61,722 bases of DNA from Gammaproteobacteria bacterium UBA7803 (GTDB lineage Bacteria; Pseudomonadota; Gammaproteobacteria; Pseudomonadales; Azotimanducaceae), in assembly GCA_002480525.1 (NCBI GenBank), contig DLCH01000075.1, positions 138,990 through 200,711 of the forward strand, in the 5' to 3' direction. How positions within the stretch are numbered: position 1 is the first letter of the stretch; every line of letters begins with the position of its first letter. The notes below the pieces were generated by a model, which saw nothing but the letters and a program-made list of their open reading frames with translations, did not search any database and had not been told where the DNA came from. Shown piece after piece: positions 44,800 to 55,601 of this stretch. Position numbers and translations under genes: made by a program.

Positions 44800-45663
44800 T
44801 CATTCCACCTCGCTTTTGAGGGTTTTCAGTGCCTCGGCCGCCAGAGTGTCGCCATCTGGCGACAATTGCGGATAGCGCAGGTCCAGGCTGGCCAGCGAAT
44901 CGGTCACGACCCGGGCCACGGCGGCCCGCATGGTCCACTTGTCATCGGCCGGAATCACGTACCAGGGCGCGTGGTCCTGATCGGTATGGGTGAGCGCCGC
45001 CTCGTAGGCGGCCTGGTAGGCGAACCAGTGCTGACGCTCCCGGACGTCGCCGGGATTGAACTTCCACAGCTTGTCCCGGTTCTGCAGCCGCGCCATCAGG
45101 CGCTGGCGCTGTTCCTCCCTGGACAGGTGCAGAAAGAACTTCACGATGGTGGTGCCGTTGCGGCACAGGTGGCGCTCCATGGCGGCGATGTCTTCGAGCC
45201 GGTGCGCCCAGAAGTTCTCCCCCACCGCCTCGTGGGGCAGGGGGCTCGCCTCGACGAATTCCGGATGAACCCGTTCCACTACCACCGGCTCGTAGTAGGA
45301 CCGGTTGAAGATGCCGATCCGGCCCCGTTCCGGCATCCGCCGCCAGTATCGCCACAGGAAGTTGTGGTCGAGCTCCTCAGCCGACGGCTGGCGGAACGAG
45401 AACACCTGGAAACCGGCCGGATTGACGCCGCTGGTGACGCGTTTGATGGTGCCGTCCTTGCCGGCTGTGTCCATGCCCTGGAAGACCAGCAGCACGGCGC
45501 GGCGGTTGTCCGCCCAGAGTATTTCCTGCAGTTCCTGCAGCAGGGCGACGGAATCGGTGACGCGGCGCTCGGCCCCGTCGACCTCCAGCCGCGTCGGGTA
45601 GTCGGCCAGGGAGCGCCCGGGTCGGAAGCGGAATCGGTCGGGTTGCAGGTCGTCGGCGGTCAT
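44800..45663 (-). CDS. ppk2: Polyphosphate kinase 2 family protein
   Basis: A 287-residue PPK2 enzyme: Walker A FQGMDTAGKDGTIKRV, Walker B-like IGIFNRSYYEPVVVERVHPE, and the lid region HLSREEQRQRLMARLQNRDK. PPK2 uses polyphosphate to phosphorylate nucleotides (class I NDP, class II NMP, class III both); class cannot be fixed by eye. ATG at 45663 overlaps the upstream hydrolase stop (ATGA); an upstream ATG at 45675 is possible. Cytoplasmic. Confidence 0.92.
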   Translation of the reverse strand: MTADDLQPDRFRFRPGRSLADYPTRLEVDGAERRVTDSVALLQELQEILWADNRRAVLLVFQGMDTAGKDGTIKRVTSGVNPAGFQVFSFRQPSAEELDHNFLWRYWRRMPERGRIGIFNRSYYEPVVVERVHPEFVEASPLPHEAVGENFWAHRLEDIAAMERHLCRNGTTIVKFFLHLSREEQRQRLMARLQNRDKLWKFNPGDVRERQHWFAYQAAYEAALTHTDQDHAPWYVIPADDKWTMRAAVARVVTDSLASLDLRYPQLSPDGDTLAAEALKTLKSEVE

Positions 45664-46487
45664 GGGGATTTCCATTGCAGAAGGTGGTCCCGTACGGCGC
45701 CGCGCCAGGCGTCGGCGTTCTCGAGCTGCGGGGAGTGCTCGGCGCCGGCGATGGTCACCAGGCGCGCGCCGGGAATGGTGTCCGCCATCAGTCGGGCGGG
45801 CGCCAGGAACGGGGTGTCGAACTCGCCGACCAGCACCGTCGTCGGGCAGGAGATGCCGGCGAGCCGGCTCGCCACCGGTTCGTGACGCCGCAGGGTGTCC
45901 ATCAGCCCGCAGTAGGCGTCGGGGTCGAGGCTGCGGAGCGCGTCGCGCCGCCTTTGCCAGTACGCCGCCTCGCCGACGAACTCGATGCCGCGCCGGACGG
46001 GCTCGGACTGCGGCGCCCGGCGCGCGCCCTCGAGCAGCGCCTCGCAGCCGTGACGCCGCACCAGCCTGCGCAGCTGCCAGCGGGCCCGCCAGGACCACAG
46101 GGGCAGGGGCGCCGGGGCGGTATCCATGAGCACCAGGGAGCGGAACCGCTCCGGCCGGCGGAGCACCGCGCGCATCGCCACCATGCCGCCGAGGGAGTGG
46201 CCGAGCAGATCGCAGCGTTCGATCTGCAGCGCGTCCAGCAGCGCGATCAGGTCGTCCACCAGCGTGGCGAAGTCGTAGGGACCGCCCCGGTCGGACCCGC
46301 CGTGGCCGCGCTGATCGTAGACGACGGTGCGGCGCAGGTCGTCGAAGGCGTGCAGGTGGTCCCGAAAGTCGGACTTCGCGCCGGTGAAGCCGTGCAGCAG
46401 CACGAACGCCTCACCGGTGCCGGACGCCTGGTAGGCGAGCCCGAGTCGGGCCGTCCCGGCGAACCGGCTTTCCGCTTCCCGGGACAT
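45660..46487 (-). CDS. Alpha/beta hydrolase
   Basis: A 275-residue alpha/beta-fold enzyme: VLLHGFTGAKSDF (oxyanion), YDQRGHGGSD, nucleophile LLGHSLGGMVAM, Asp in VGEFDTPF and His in AGAEHSPQLE. The layout resembles MenH/3-oxoadipate enol-lactonase-like hydrolases. The start is 8 bp after the ADH stop, and its own stop overlaps ppk2; all three genes probably form one operon. Substrate unknown. Confidence 0.88.
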   Translation of the reverse strand: MSREAESRFAGTARLGLAYQASGTGEAFVLLHGFTGAKSDFRDHLHAFDDLRRTVVYDQRGHGGSDRGGPYDFATLVDDLIALLDALQIERCDLLGHSLGGMVAMRAVLRRPERFRSLVLMDTAPAPLPLWSWRARWQLRRLVRRHGCEALLEGARRAPQSEPVRRGIEFVGEAAYWQRRRDALRSLDPDAYCGLMDTLRRHEPVASRLAGISCPTTVLVGEFDTPFLAPARLMADTIPGARLVTIAGAEHSPQLENADAWRGAVRDHLLQWKSP

Positions 46488-46495
46488 GGGGGACC

Positions 46496-47587
46496 TCAGA
46501 ACTCCAGTATCGCCCGGCCGGTGATCCGGCCGGCCTCCAGGGCGGCGGTGGCTTCGTTGATCTGATCCAGCGTGAAACGCCTGGTCACCATGGCGTCCAG
46601 GTCCAGGTCGCCGTTGTCCTGCCATTCGAGGAACCTGGGGAAGTCGCGGTCGGGCGCGCAGGACCCGCCGATGCTGCCGATGAAGTGTTTCTCGTTGAGC
46701 AGCACGTCGATGGCGTTGAGCTCCACCGTGGTCCCCGGCACGCCCACCAGCACCGCGGTGCCGCCGTCCCGGGCGCCGAAGTGGCCGGTCCGGCAGGCCG
46801 GCACGATCTGCTCCATGGTGGCCTTGATGCCGATGCAGTCGAAGGCGTAGTCCACCCCGCTCACCGGCGTCTGCAGAATCGTGTACTCGCCGTCCCGTGC
46901 GGTGAGCGCGTGGATGGCGGCGATCGGGTCCTCGCGGCTGGCGTTAATGCCGTGAGTCGCGCCGAAGCGGCGTGCGAACTCGAGCTTCTCGTCGTCGAGG
47001 TCCACGGCGATGATGGGATTGGCGCCGGCCACCCGGGCGCCGACCACGGCGGACAGGCCGACCCCGCCCACGCCGAACACCGCGACCGACTCGCCGGGCT
47101 GGACGCCGGCGGTGTTGATGACGGCGCCCGCACCGGTCATGATGGCGCAGCCGATGATGGCCGTGACGTCGGTGCGGATGCCCGGGTCGACCTTCACGAC
47201 GTACTGCTGGTCGGCCAGGGTGTGGTCCGCCCAGGTGAAGACGTTCTCCGACTGGGCCTCGCCGTCGCTGACCGCCAGCGTGGCCCGCACCGGCGGCGCC
47301 GCCGCCACGGAAGCATTGCGGGGCACCCAGGTGACCAGCACGGTGTCGCCGGGCCGCACGTGGGTGACGTCGGCGCCGACCTCCAGCACCACGCCGGTGG
47401 ACTCGTGGCCGAGGATCACGGGTTGTTCCCGGGGCCGGTGGATCTGGTGAAGCTGGGAGTGGCAGATGCCCGAGGCGAACTGCCTGACCACCACCTGGGT
47501 TGGCCCCGGGTCCGGCAGCGTGACCGATTCGATGCGCAGTTCGTTGCTGTCGACGGGCAGCACCGCGACGCGTGCAGGCGTTCCCAT
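46496..47587 (-). CDS. Zinc-type alcohol dehydrogenase lacking the structural-zinc loop
   Basis: A 363-residue MDR-superfamily protein: catalytic zinc Cys in SGICHSQLH, His-Glu in ILGHESTG, a further Cys in IIGCAIMTG, and NAD motif FGVGGVGLSAV. The four-cysteine structural-zinc segment found in class III ADHs is replaced by WVPRNASVAAAPPVRA. This resembles the NDMA-dependent/uncharacterised branch of alcohol dehydrogenases. It would oxidise an alcohol with NAD(P). First gene of the ADH-hydrolase-ppk2 operon; divergent from the unknown gene at 47724. Confidence 0.87.
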   Translation of the reverse strand: MGTPARVAVLPVDSNELRIESVTLPDPGPTQVVVRQFASGICHSQLHQIHRPREQPVILGHESTGVVLEVGADVTHVRPGDTVLVTWVPRNASVAAAPPVRATLAVSDGEAQSENVFTWADHTLADQQYVVKVDPGIRTDVTAIIGCAIMTGAGAVINTAGVQPGESVAVFGVGGVGLSAVVGARVAGANPIIAVDLDDEKLEFARRFGATHGINASREDPIAAIHALTARDGEYTILQTPVSGVDYAFDCIGIKATMEQIVPACRTGHFGARDGGTAVLVGVPGTTVELNAIDVLLNEKHFIGSIGGSCAPDRDFPRFLEWQDNGDLDLDAMVTRRFTLDQINEATAALEAGRITGRAILEF

Positions 47588-47723
47588 GGCATGTCCCCCT
47601 TGTCCTCGTGCCGGATTCGATATTGCCGGTCGGCCGGGGAGGACGCAACGCGCCCTGCGCCTGACGGTTCGGGCTGCCGCCGTGAGCGCGGGACGGCCTG
47701 GCGCAGTACACTACACTTCGATC

Positions 47724-48470
47724 ATGAGCGAACGGTACAAACTGGTGTTCCGCGGTGAGGTGCTGGAGGGACAGCATCCGGCCGTGGTGCGCAAACGCCT
47801 CGGCGAAAGCGCCGGCTTTGCCGACGACGCGCTCGACAAGCTCTTCTCCGGGCGTCCGGTGGTGGTGAAGCGGGAAGCCGACACGGCGACGGCCGCGCGC
47901 TACCAGGCCGTGTTCAGAAAAGCCGGTGCGCGACTGCGGGTGCTGCCCGTTGAGGACGGCGACGACCCGCTGTCCGCGGCGCCGGCCGCCACCGAGGCGC
48001 CGTCGGGGGCGCGGGCCGATGCCGGCCCGGCCGATTCCGGCGGCGGATTCGAGCTGCTGCCGGCAGGCAGCGACATCCTCCGGGAGGACGAGCGCGACGG
48101 TTTCGAGGCCCGCGAGGTCGATACGGGAAGTCTGGCCCTGGAAGGGGCGCGCTTCGTGGTGGACGAACCGGCGCCCGAAGCGCCGTCGCCGGACGTGTCA
48201 CATCTGTCGGTGGCGGAGGTGGGCGTCAATCTCGGTGGCGATGGTCCGGCACAGGCGCCCGTGGAGGTCCAGGTGCCGGCCTTCGACATCGCCGAACCCG
48301 GCGTCGACCTGTCGCCCCGGCGCGCCGCGCCGTCCCCGGCGTTCGATCCCGCCTCGGTGAGCTTCGAAGTGGCGCCTGCGGGCGCGGACCTCGGTCAGCG
48401 ACGGGCGCCGGCGGCGGCGCCCGTTCCGGACGTCTCCCATCTCAGCCTCGAGCCGGATTCCGACCGCTGA
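47724..48470 (+). CDS. Hypothetical protein with N-terminal conserved domain and C-terminal repeats
   Basis: A 248-residue cytoplasmic protein. Residues 1-75 form a compact domain (YKLVFRGEVLEGQHPAVVRK, then LFSGRPVVVKREADTATAAR), a pattern I have seen in gammaproteobacterial proteins without assigned function; it looks like a small alpha/beta domain. The rest is acidic and Pro/Ala-rich with degenerate repeats: PDVSHLSVAE and PDVSHLSLEP, FELLPAGSDIL, FEVAPAGADLG, FDIAEPGVDLS. These may be short linear binding motifs. No signal peptide or membrane helix. It converges on the HMGR-MVK gene. Confidence 0.7.
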   Translation: MSERYKLVFRGEVLEGQHPAVVRKRLGESAGFADDALDKLFSGRPVVVKREADTATAARYQAVFRKAGARLRVLPVEDGDDPLSAAPAATEAPSGARADAGPADSGGGFELLPAGSDILREDERDGFEAREVDTGSLALEGARFVVDEPAPEAPSPDVSHLSVAEVGVNLGGDGPAQAPVEVQVPAFDIAEPGVDLSPRRAAPSPAFDPASVSFEVAPAGADLGQRRAPAAAPVPDVSHLSLEPDSDR

Positions 48471-48481
48471 TCCCTTCAACG

Positions 48482-48506
48482 GACCCGAGGCGCTGCGCCG
48501 CGGGTC
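48482..48506. terminator. Stem-loop between convergent genes
   Basis: GACCCG/CGGGTC and GGCGC/GCGCC arms with one A-G mismatch form a strong hairpin in the 48-bp gap between the unknown gene and the HMGR-MVK gene. No T-tract; probably bidirectional. Confidence 0.5.
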
Positions 48507-48518
48507 AGGCTTCGCTGC

Positions 48519-50757
<2,239 letters not shown>

Positions 50758-50780
<23 letters not shown>

Positions 50781-51744
50781 GGGACGCGGTCTCCAGAGCT
50801 AGCGGCAGATATCCTGCCTGTCTTGCGCGGGCGACGAAACGGTCGGCCGCATCGGCATCGTCGGTGAAGGCGGCTCCGATGTCGCCGCCACCGGCGCCGC
50901 AGGGTTTGTAGACGACTCCCGTGTCGATCGCAAGCCGGTGGAGGTGGTCGTGGGCGGGGCTGAAGATGCCGAGCGCGGCGGCGCGATCGAGGGCCCGGAG
51001 CGCATCGACGTAGTGCGCCAGCGCGTCCGGCAGCGCCGCGGCATCGAACAGCGCGGCGGATGCCTGTGCCAGGTCGCGCAGCTCGATCCCGTCGGCGGCG
51101 TCGAGCCAGGTGCCCAGGCGGCCCAGGTGCGCGCCGGTGCTGGCCGACGTGCCGGTCCATACGAAGCGGAGCTCGAGACCGGCCGGCAGCGACCAGGGCT
51201 CGGCCGCGGGCACCGGCTCGGCGCCCCGGCGGAACCGCAGCAGGCCGCCATGCCAGGCGGCGGCGACGTCGATGCCGCTGCCCTTGCCGCCCTGCAGCCG
51301 GTGATGGATGTCGAAGGCGGCGGACGGCTCGGGCCGCCGGCCGAGCAGCCCGCAGGCGGCGCCGTACACCGCCACGCACAGCGCCGCGCTCGATCCGAGG
51401 CCGAGCTTGCGCCCCTCCGCGTGAAACCCGGCGGTGTCGAAGGTCGCTTCCCCGCCGTCCGGAAACGCCTGCAGGTGCCGCACGACGTGCCAGAGCAGCG
51501 CCCAGCAGGCAGCAGGCGGCGGCGGAGAGGACTCGAGCAGCCGGGAGCGGGTGATGGTCTCGCCGGCCGCCGTGAATCCTTCGCTGCGGCAGCGCCAGGC
51601 GCTGTCGGCCGTGGCGCTGAGCCGGCAGCGGGCGTAGCGATTCACGGCCATGACCAGGGCGGGCGCGCCGTGCAGCACGGCGTATTCACCCCACAGAACG
51701 ACCTTGCCCGGCGCCGTGGACTCGATGCGGACCGGCGCCGTCAC
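50758..51744 (-). CDS. Phosphomevalonate kinase (GHMP family)
   Basis: A 328-residue GHMP kinase: APGKVVLWGEYAVLHG at the N-terminus, LGLGSSAALCVA (ATP loop), GKGSGIDVAAAWHGG, and AGGGDIGAAF near the C-terminus. The GSGIDVA and SGAGGGD-like motifs and the position between mvaD and mevalonate kinase fit the ERG8-type phosphomevalonate kinase that turns mevalonate 5-phosphate into the diphosphate. GTG at 51744 overlaps the mvaD stop (GTGA). Assignment rests partly on context. Confidence 0.82.
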
Positions 51745-52694
51745 CGGCCGGCTACCCGGGCGCCGCCCCCCAGTCCCGCCGTCAGAATCCGCTGCACGCC
51801 GGCCACCTCCTGTAGCGCCGTCGCCACCGCCGCTTCGGCCTCGGGCAGGCACACCGCCTTCACCTGGGGGCCGGCGTCGACGGTGAAGAACACCGGCACG
51901 CCCTGGTCGCGCAGGGCCCGGACCCGCTGAATGCAGGCCAGCGTCGCCGGATTCCAGTACAGCAGCGCGGGGCGCGTCGCCATCATCAGGCCGTGCATCT
52001 TCAGGCAGCTGTGCTCGGCAACGTCGGCGAGACGCTCGAAGTCCCGCTCCAGCACGGCGAACCGTGCCGCCGCGAAATCGTCGCGGGTGCTGTCGACCCA
52101 GCCGGAGAAGAACGGTGAGGCCGCCGAAGCGCGCATCCCCTCGGAAGAGGACGTGGTCTTGGCCGTGTCGCTGGTCACGGCGACCACCACCCGCAGCGGC
52201 CAGGCGCCGCCCTCCAGCAGGGGCCGCCCCTGCCACTCGGGTTCTTCCAGCACCACGTAGCCGCCGAAGATGGAGCGCGCCGCGGACGCCGACGCCTGGC
52301 GCGCCAGGTCGGAGCGCACCGCGGCGGACAGCCCCAGGGCGCAGGCGGCGTCGACGGCCGTGACCAGCGCCGCGAAGCCGGAGGCCGAGGACGCGAGCCC
52401 GGCGGCGGTGGGAAAGTCGTTGCGGGTGCGCACTTCCACCGGCGGGATGTCGAACCGCCGGCGCAGGTTGTCGAGACAGGCGGCGATCTTCGCGTCGGCC
52501 ACGGGACGGTCGTCGAGGTATACCGTGTCCTCCCGGCCGGTCAGGGTCACGGTCGTGGTGGTGGTCAGCCCGTCGAGGGTGATCGACAGGGACGGCGACG
52601 CCGGCACGTTGCCGGGCCGGGGCGCCTTGCCCCAGTACTTCACCAGGGCAATGTTCGGATGCGCGTGAGCGGTGGCGCTCACCGGCTCCGTCAC
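51741..52694 (-). CDS. mvaD: Diphosphomevalonate decarboxylase
   Basis: A 317-residue GHMP-superfamily decarboxylase with the hallmark HPNIALVKYWGKA, the SPSLSITLDGL substrate segment, the ATP loop AAGLASSASGFAAL and a SDTAKTTSSSEGM segment. It converts mevalonate diphosphate to isopentenyl diphosphate with ATP and release of CO2. GTG at 52694 overlaps the amidase stop (GTGA), so translation is coupled. Family match is strong. Confidence 0.93.
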   Translation of the reverse strand: MTEPVSATAHAHPNIALVKYWGKAPRPGNVPASPSLSITLDGLTTTTTVTLTGREDTVYLDDRPVADAKIAACLDNLRRRFDIPPVEVRTRNDFPTAAGLASSASGFAALVTAVDAACALGLSAAVRSDLARQASASAARSIFGGYVVLEEPEWQGRPLLEGGAWPLRVVVAVTSDTAKTTSSSEGMRASAASPFFSGWVDSTRDDFAAARFAVLERDFERLADVAEHSCLKMHGLMMATRPALLYWNPATLACIQRVRALRDQGVPVFFTVDAGPQVKAVCLPEAEAAVATALQEVAGVQRILTAGLGGGARVAGR

Positions 52695-54145
52695 AGATAC
52701 CGCTCGGGCGGGACGAACTGGCAGCCGGCGGCTTCCAGCATCCGGGCGACGCCGATGGTGATGAGGTCCGAATATTCCGGCCCGACGATCTGCAGCCCGA
52801 TGGGCAGGCCGGCGTCGTTCAGCCCGGTCGGGATCACCGTCGACGGCAGATAGGCCACGCCGGTCAGGCCTGCCCAGAACACCTGATCGAAGTACGGCCG
52901 CGACTGGCCGTCGATGTCGACCGTGCGCTCGCCGAAGGGGCGATGATCGTGGGGGAAGGCCGCGGTCGGCATGATCGGCGCCAGCAGCACGTCGAAGTCC
53001 TGGAAGAACTCGTGCCACTGCCAGCGCAGCTTGTGCCGGGCCTCGTTGGCGCCGGCCCAGTCCCTGAAGCGCGCGACCTGGGCGCGCAGCACCCGGGCGG
53101 CGTTGCTGTCGTCGTTCGGGTCGAGCTCGGCGACCCGGGTCAGCAGGGTCTCGTAGTCGGCCTCCGGCATGCGCGATGCCATGGTCGCCTGCAGCAGCGT
53201 CTGATAGGTCTCGTGGCTGTGGGTGGTGGTGAATGCCGGGCGCGCGTCGCGGTCCACCGTGGCGCCGGCATCGGCGAACATCTGGGCGACCATGTCGATC
53301 CGGCCGCGGACTTCCGCGGACACGGGACACAGCTCGTCGTCCTCCCAGACGGCCACTCGCAGCGCGTCGAGCCCGCGCCCGGCCAGCTCGGGCAGCTCCA
53401 GGCGGTAGCCCCGCGCCATGATGTGGTCGGGACCGGCCATGGTGCGCACGGCGGTCTCGAGATCCTGGGCGGAGCGCGCGAGGGGGCCGATCACCGAGAT
53501 GTCCGGCATGGCGCGGATGTCGCCTGGGCCGGAGTGGCCGCGCATCCACAGCAGGCTCCAGGTCGGCTTGTGGCCGAACACGCCGCAGAAGTGGGCCGGA
53601 TTACGGATCGACCCGCCGATGTCCGAGCCGGTTTCGAGTCCGGTGAGGCCCGCGGCCAGCGCCGCGGCGGAGCCCCCCGACGAGCCGCCCGGGGTGCGCC
53701 CGTGGTCGTAGGGGTTGTTGGTGGTGCCGTAGACGTCGTTGTAGCTCTGGAAGTCGGCCAGGGCGAGCGGCACGTTGGTCTTGCCGAACACGATGGCGCC
53801 TGCGTCCTTGAGCTTCTTCACCGGCACCGCGTCCTCGGCGGCGACGTTGCTCTTCCAGTCGGGGTTGCCCCAGGTGGTGGGCGTGCCGGCGAGGTTGTAG
53901 GACTCCTTGATGGTCATGGGCACGCCGTGCAGGGGCCCCCAGGACTCACCCCGGGCGGTGGCCTCGTCCGCGGCCCTGGCCTGGGCGAGGGCCTCCTCCC
54001 GCACGTCGACGACGATGGCGTTCAGGGTGTCGTTGTGCTGGTCCACGCGCTCGAGGTAGGCCTTCAGAACCTCCTCGCTGGAGATTTCCCGGGCGCCGAT
54101 CCGCTGCGCCAGTTCGGTAGCCGAGAGGAAGACGAGGTCGCTCAT
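52691..54145 (-). CDS. Amidase (amidase-signature family), first gene of mevalonate operon
   Basis: A 484-residue AS enzyme: catalytic Lys in MTIKESY, cis-Ser in GGSSGGSAAA, nucleophile Ser in SDIGGSIRNP. It hydrolyses amides. It leads the operon that encodes mevalonate-pathway enzymes and overlaps mvaD by 4 bp, although amidases have no known part in that pathway. The ATG at 54145 has no good Shine-Dalgarno; a perfect hairpin lies 10 nt upstream. Confidence 0.9.
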   Translation of the reverse strand: MSDLVFLSATELAQRIGAREISSEEVLKAYLERVDQHNDTLNAIVVDVREEALAQARAADEATARGESWGPLHGVPMTIKESYNLAGTPTTWGNPDWKSNVAAEDAVPVKKLKDAGAIVFGKTNVPLALADFQSYNDVYGTTNNPYDHGRTPGGSSGGSAAALAAGLTGLETGSDIGGSIRNPAHFCGVFGHKPTWSLLWMRGHSGPGDIRAMPDISVIGPLARSAQDLETAVRTMAGPDHIMARGYRLELPELAGRGLDALRVAVWEDDELCPVSAEVRGRIDMVAQMFADAGATVDRDARPAFTTTHSHETYQTLLQATMASRMPEADYETLLTRVAELDPNDDSNAARVLRAQVARFRDWAGANEARHKLRWQWHEFFQDFDVLLAPIMPTAAFPHDHRPFGERTVDIDGQSRPYFDQVFWAGLTGVAYLPSTVIPTGLNDAGLPIGLQIVGPEYSDLITIGVARMLEAAGCQFVPPERYL

Positions 54146-54154
54146 GGCACTGGA

Positions 54155-54179
54155 TCCCGAATCGAAGGGTGATTCGGGA
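54155..54179 (-). promoter_or_regulatory. Leader hairpin upstream of amidase-mevalonate operon
   Basis: TCCCGAATC and GATTCGGGA form a perfect 9-bp stem with a 7-nt loop, in the 73-bp gap between quinone oxidoreductase and amidase genes (same strand). It ends 10 nt before the amidase ATG, where a ribosome-binding site should be. It could terminate the upstream transcript or control amidase translation. No T-run follows. Confidence 0.45.
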
Positions 54180-54218
54180 CTGTGACCTCAGACGTGTGGT
54201 TTATCAAGCCGGAGGCGG

Positions 54219-55211
54219 TCAGCCGGGCAGCAGCACCGTCGAGCCCGTGGTAGCGCGCGCTTCCAGGTCCCGGTGCGCCCGGGCCAGGTCGCTCAGCGGA
54301 TAGCGCTGATTGACGTGGACCTGCACGGTGCCGGCACCGATGAGGCCGAACAGCTCGTCGGCCATGGCCCGCAGATCCTCGGTGCGGGCGGAGTAGGTGG
54401 CCAGGGTGGGGCGGGTGAAGAACAGCGACCCGCGGCTCTGGAGATCGTGGGGCGACACGGCGGGGGCGTTGCCCGAGGCGTTCCCGTAGCTGACGAACAG
54501 GCCCAGCGGCGCGAGGGCATCCAGCGAGGCCTGGAACGTGTCCTTGCCGATGGAGTCGTAGACGACGTCCACGCCGCGGCCGCCGGTGAGCTCGCGCACG
54601 CGGGAGGCAACCTCCTCCTGCCGGTAGAGAATGGTGTGATCGGCGCCGTTCTCCCGGGCCAGGGCCGCCTTCTCTTCGCTGCCGACGGTGCCGATCACGG
54701 TGGCGCCGATGGCCCGGGCCCACTGGCAGAGAATCAGGCCGACGCCGCCGGCGGCCGCATGCACCAGCAGGGTGTGCTCCGGCGCGACGCGGCGCGTCCG
54801 GGTGAGCAGGTAGCAGGCCGTCAGACCCTTGAGCAGGCTGGCGGCGGCGATCTCGTCGCTGATGCCGTCCGGCACCCGGACCAGCCGGCCGGCGGGCAGG
54901 ACGTTGGCGTCGGCGTAGGCGCCCAGGGCGCCGGCGTAGGCGACCCGGTCGCCGATCGTGAGGTCGGAGACCGCCTCGCCCACCGCTTCCACCACGCCGG
55001 CCGCTTCGGTGCCGAGCCGCGCCGGCATCGGCAGCGGATAGAGGCCGCTGCGGTGGTAGACGTCGATGTAGTTGAGGCCGATCGCGGTGTGCCGCACCCG
55101 CACCTGATCGCCGGACGGCTCCGGCAGCACCTCGTCCTCCCAGTGGAGAACCTCGGGACCCCCGGTTGCGTGAATGCGGTAAAGGCCGACCATCGGCGCA
55201 GTTTCCGGCAT
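54219..55211 (-). CDS. qorA: Quinone oxidoreductase (zeta-crystallin/QorA type)
   Basis: A 330-residue MDR protein without zinc ligands: GLNYIDVYHRSGLYPLP, NADPH motif VHAAAGGVGLILCQWA, and a C-terminal region GSTVLLP, all typical of NADPH:quinone reductase. It probably reduces quinones by one or two electrons. ATG at 55211 is chosen; an in-frame ATG at 55193 is also possible. It lies just downstream of the PA3496-like gene. Confidence 0.9.
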   Translation of the reverse strand: MPETAPMVGLYRIHATGGPEVLHWEDEVLPEPSGDQVRVRHTAIGLNYIDVYHRSGLYPLPMPARLGTEAAGVVEAVGEAVSDLTIGDRVAYAGALGAYADANVLPAGRLVRVPDGISDEIAAASLLKGLTACYLLTRTRRVAPEHTLLVHAAAGGVGLILCQWARAIGATVIGTVGSEEKAALARENGADHTILYRQEEVASRVRELTGGRGVDVVYDSIGKDTFQASLDALAPLGLFVSYGNASGNAPAVSPHDLQSRGSLFFTRPTLATYSARTEDLRAMADELFGLIGAGTVQVHVNQRYPLSDLARAHRDLEARATTGSTVLLPG

Positions 55212-55242
55212 GGACCGCCCGGAAGCAATCCGGGCGGCAACG

Positions 55243-55458
55243 TCACTCGAGGTCGAAATCCTCGAACGCCCGCCGGAGCTCGCGTTCCTCGCGCCAGTCT
55301 TCGATGCGGCGCCGGGTGAGTCCGCGCCGGGCCTGCCGGCCGTGGCGGGCCTCGTCCTCGGCCCATTTGCGGCTGAGGTGCTCGATGTGGGACGACACCG
55401 CGGGCGACAGGTCGTCGAGGTCGCCGTCGAAGTCGTCTTCGTGGTGAGAGTGCTTCAT
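55243..55458 (-). CDS. PA3496-family small protein
   Basis: A 71-residue, highly charged protein (start MKHSHHEDDF at 55458, AGGA 3 nt before). The C-terminus TRRRIEDWREERELRRAFED followed by FDLE matches the pattern of the PA3496 family of gammaproteobacteria, called a putative envelope integrity protein. It has no signal peptide and looks helical. The divergent HdfR-like regulator is its usual kind of neighbour. Longer start at 55518 is not supported. Confidence 0.8.
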   Translation of the reverse strand: MKHSHHEDDFDGDLDDLSPAVSSHIEHLSRKWAEDEARHGRQARRGLTRRRIEDWREERELRRAFEDFDLE

Positions 55459-55533
55459 GGTCCTGCCAGCTATCCGATGCGCGCCGGTCTGCGGCGCGTA
55501 CTGGCATTTAAGGCCCATTGCTGAACAAATAAA

Positions 55534-55548
55534 TCAATATTAAATTGA
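55534..55548. promoter_or_regulatory. AT-rich inverted repeat in divergent promoter
   Basis: TCAAT-ATTAA-ATTGA sits in an AT-rich 70-bp stretch (55500-55570), the most AT-rich intergenic DNA of the central window, between the PA3496-like gene and the HdfR-like gene. LysR-family regulators commonly bind such sites in their own divergent promoter. Confidence 0.45.
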
Positions 55549-55601
55549 CTTCGTAACAAACAACGTTTGATGAAGATGTCGCTGCAGCCCGCGGCCCGGC
55601 C

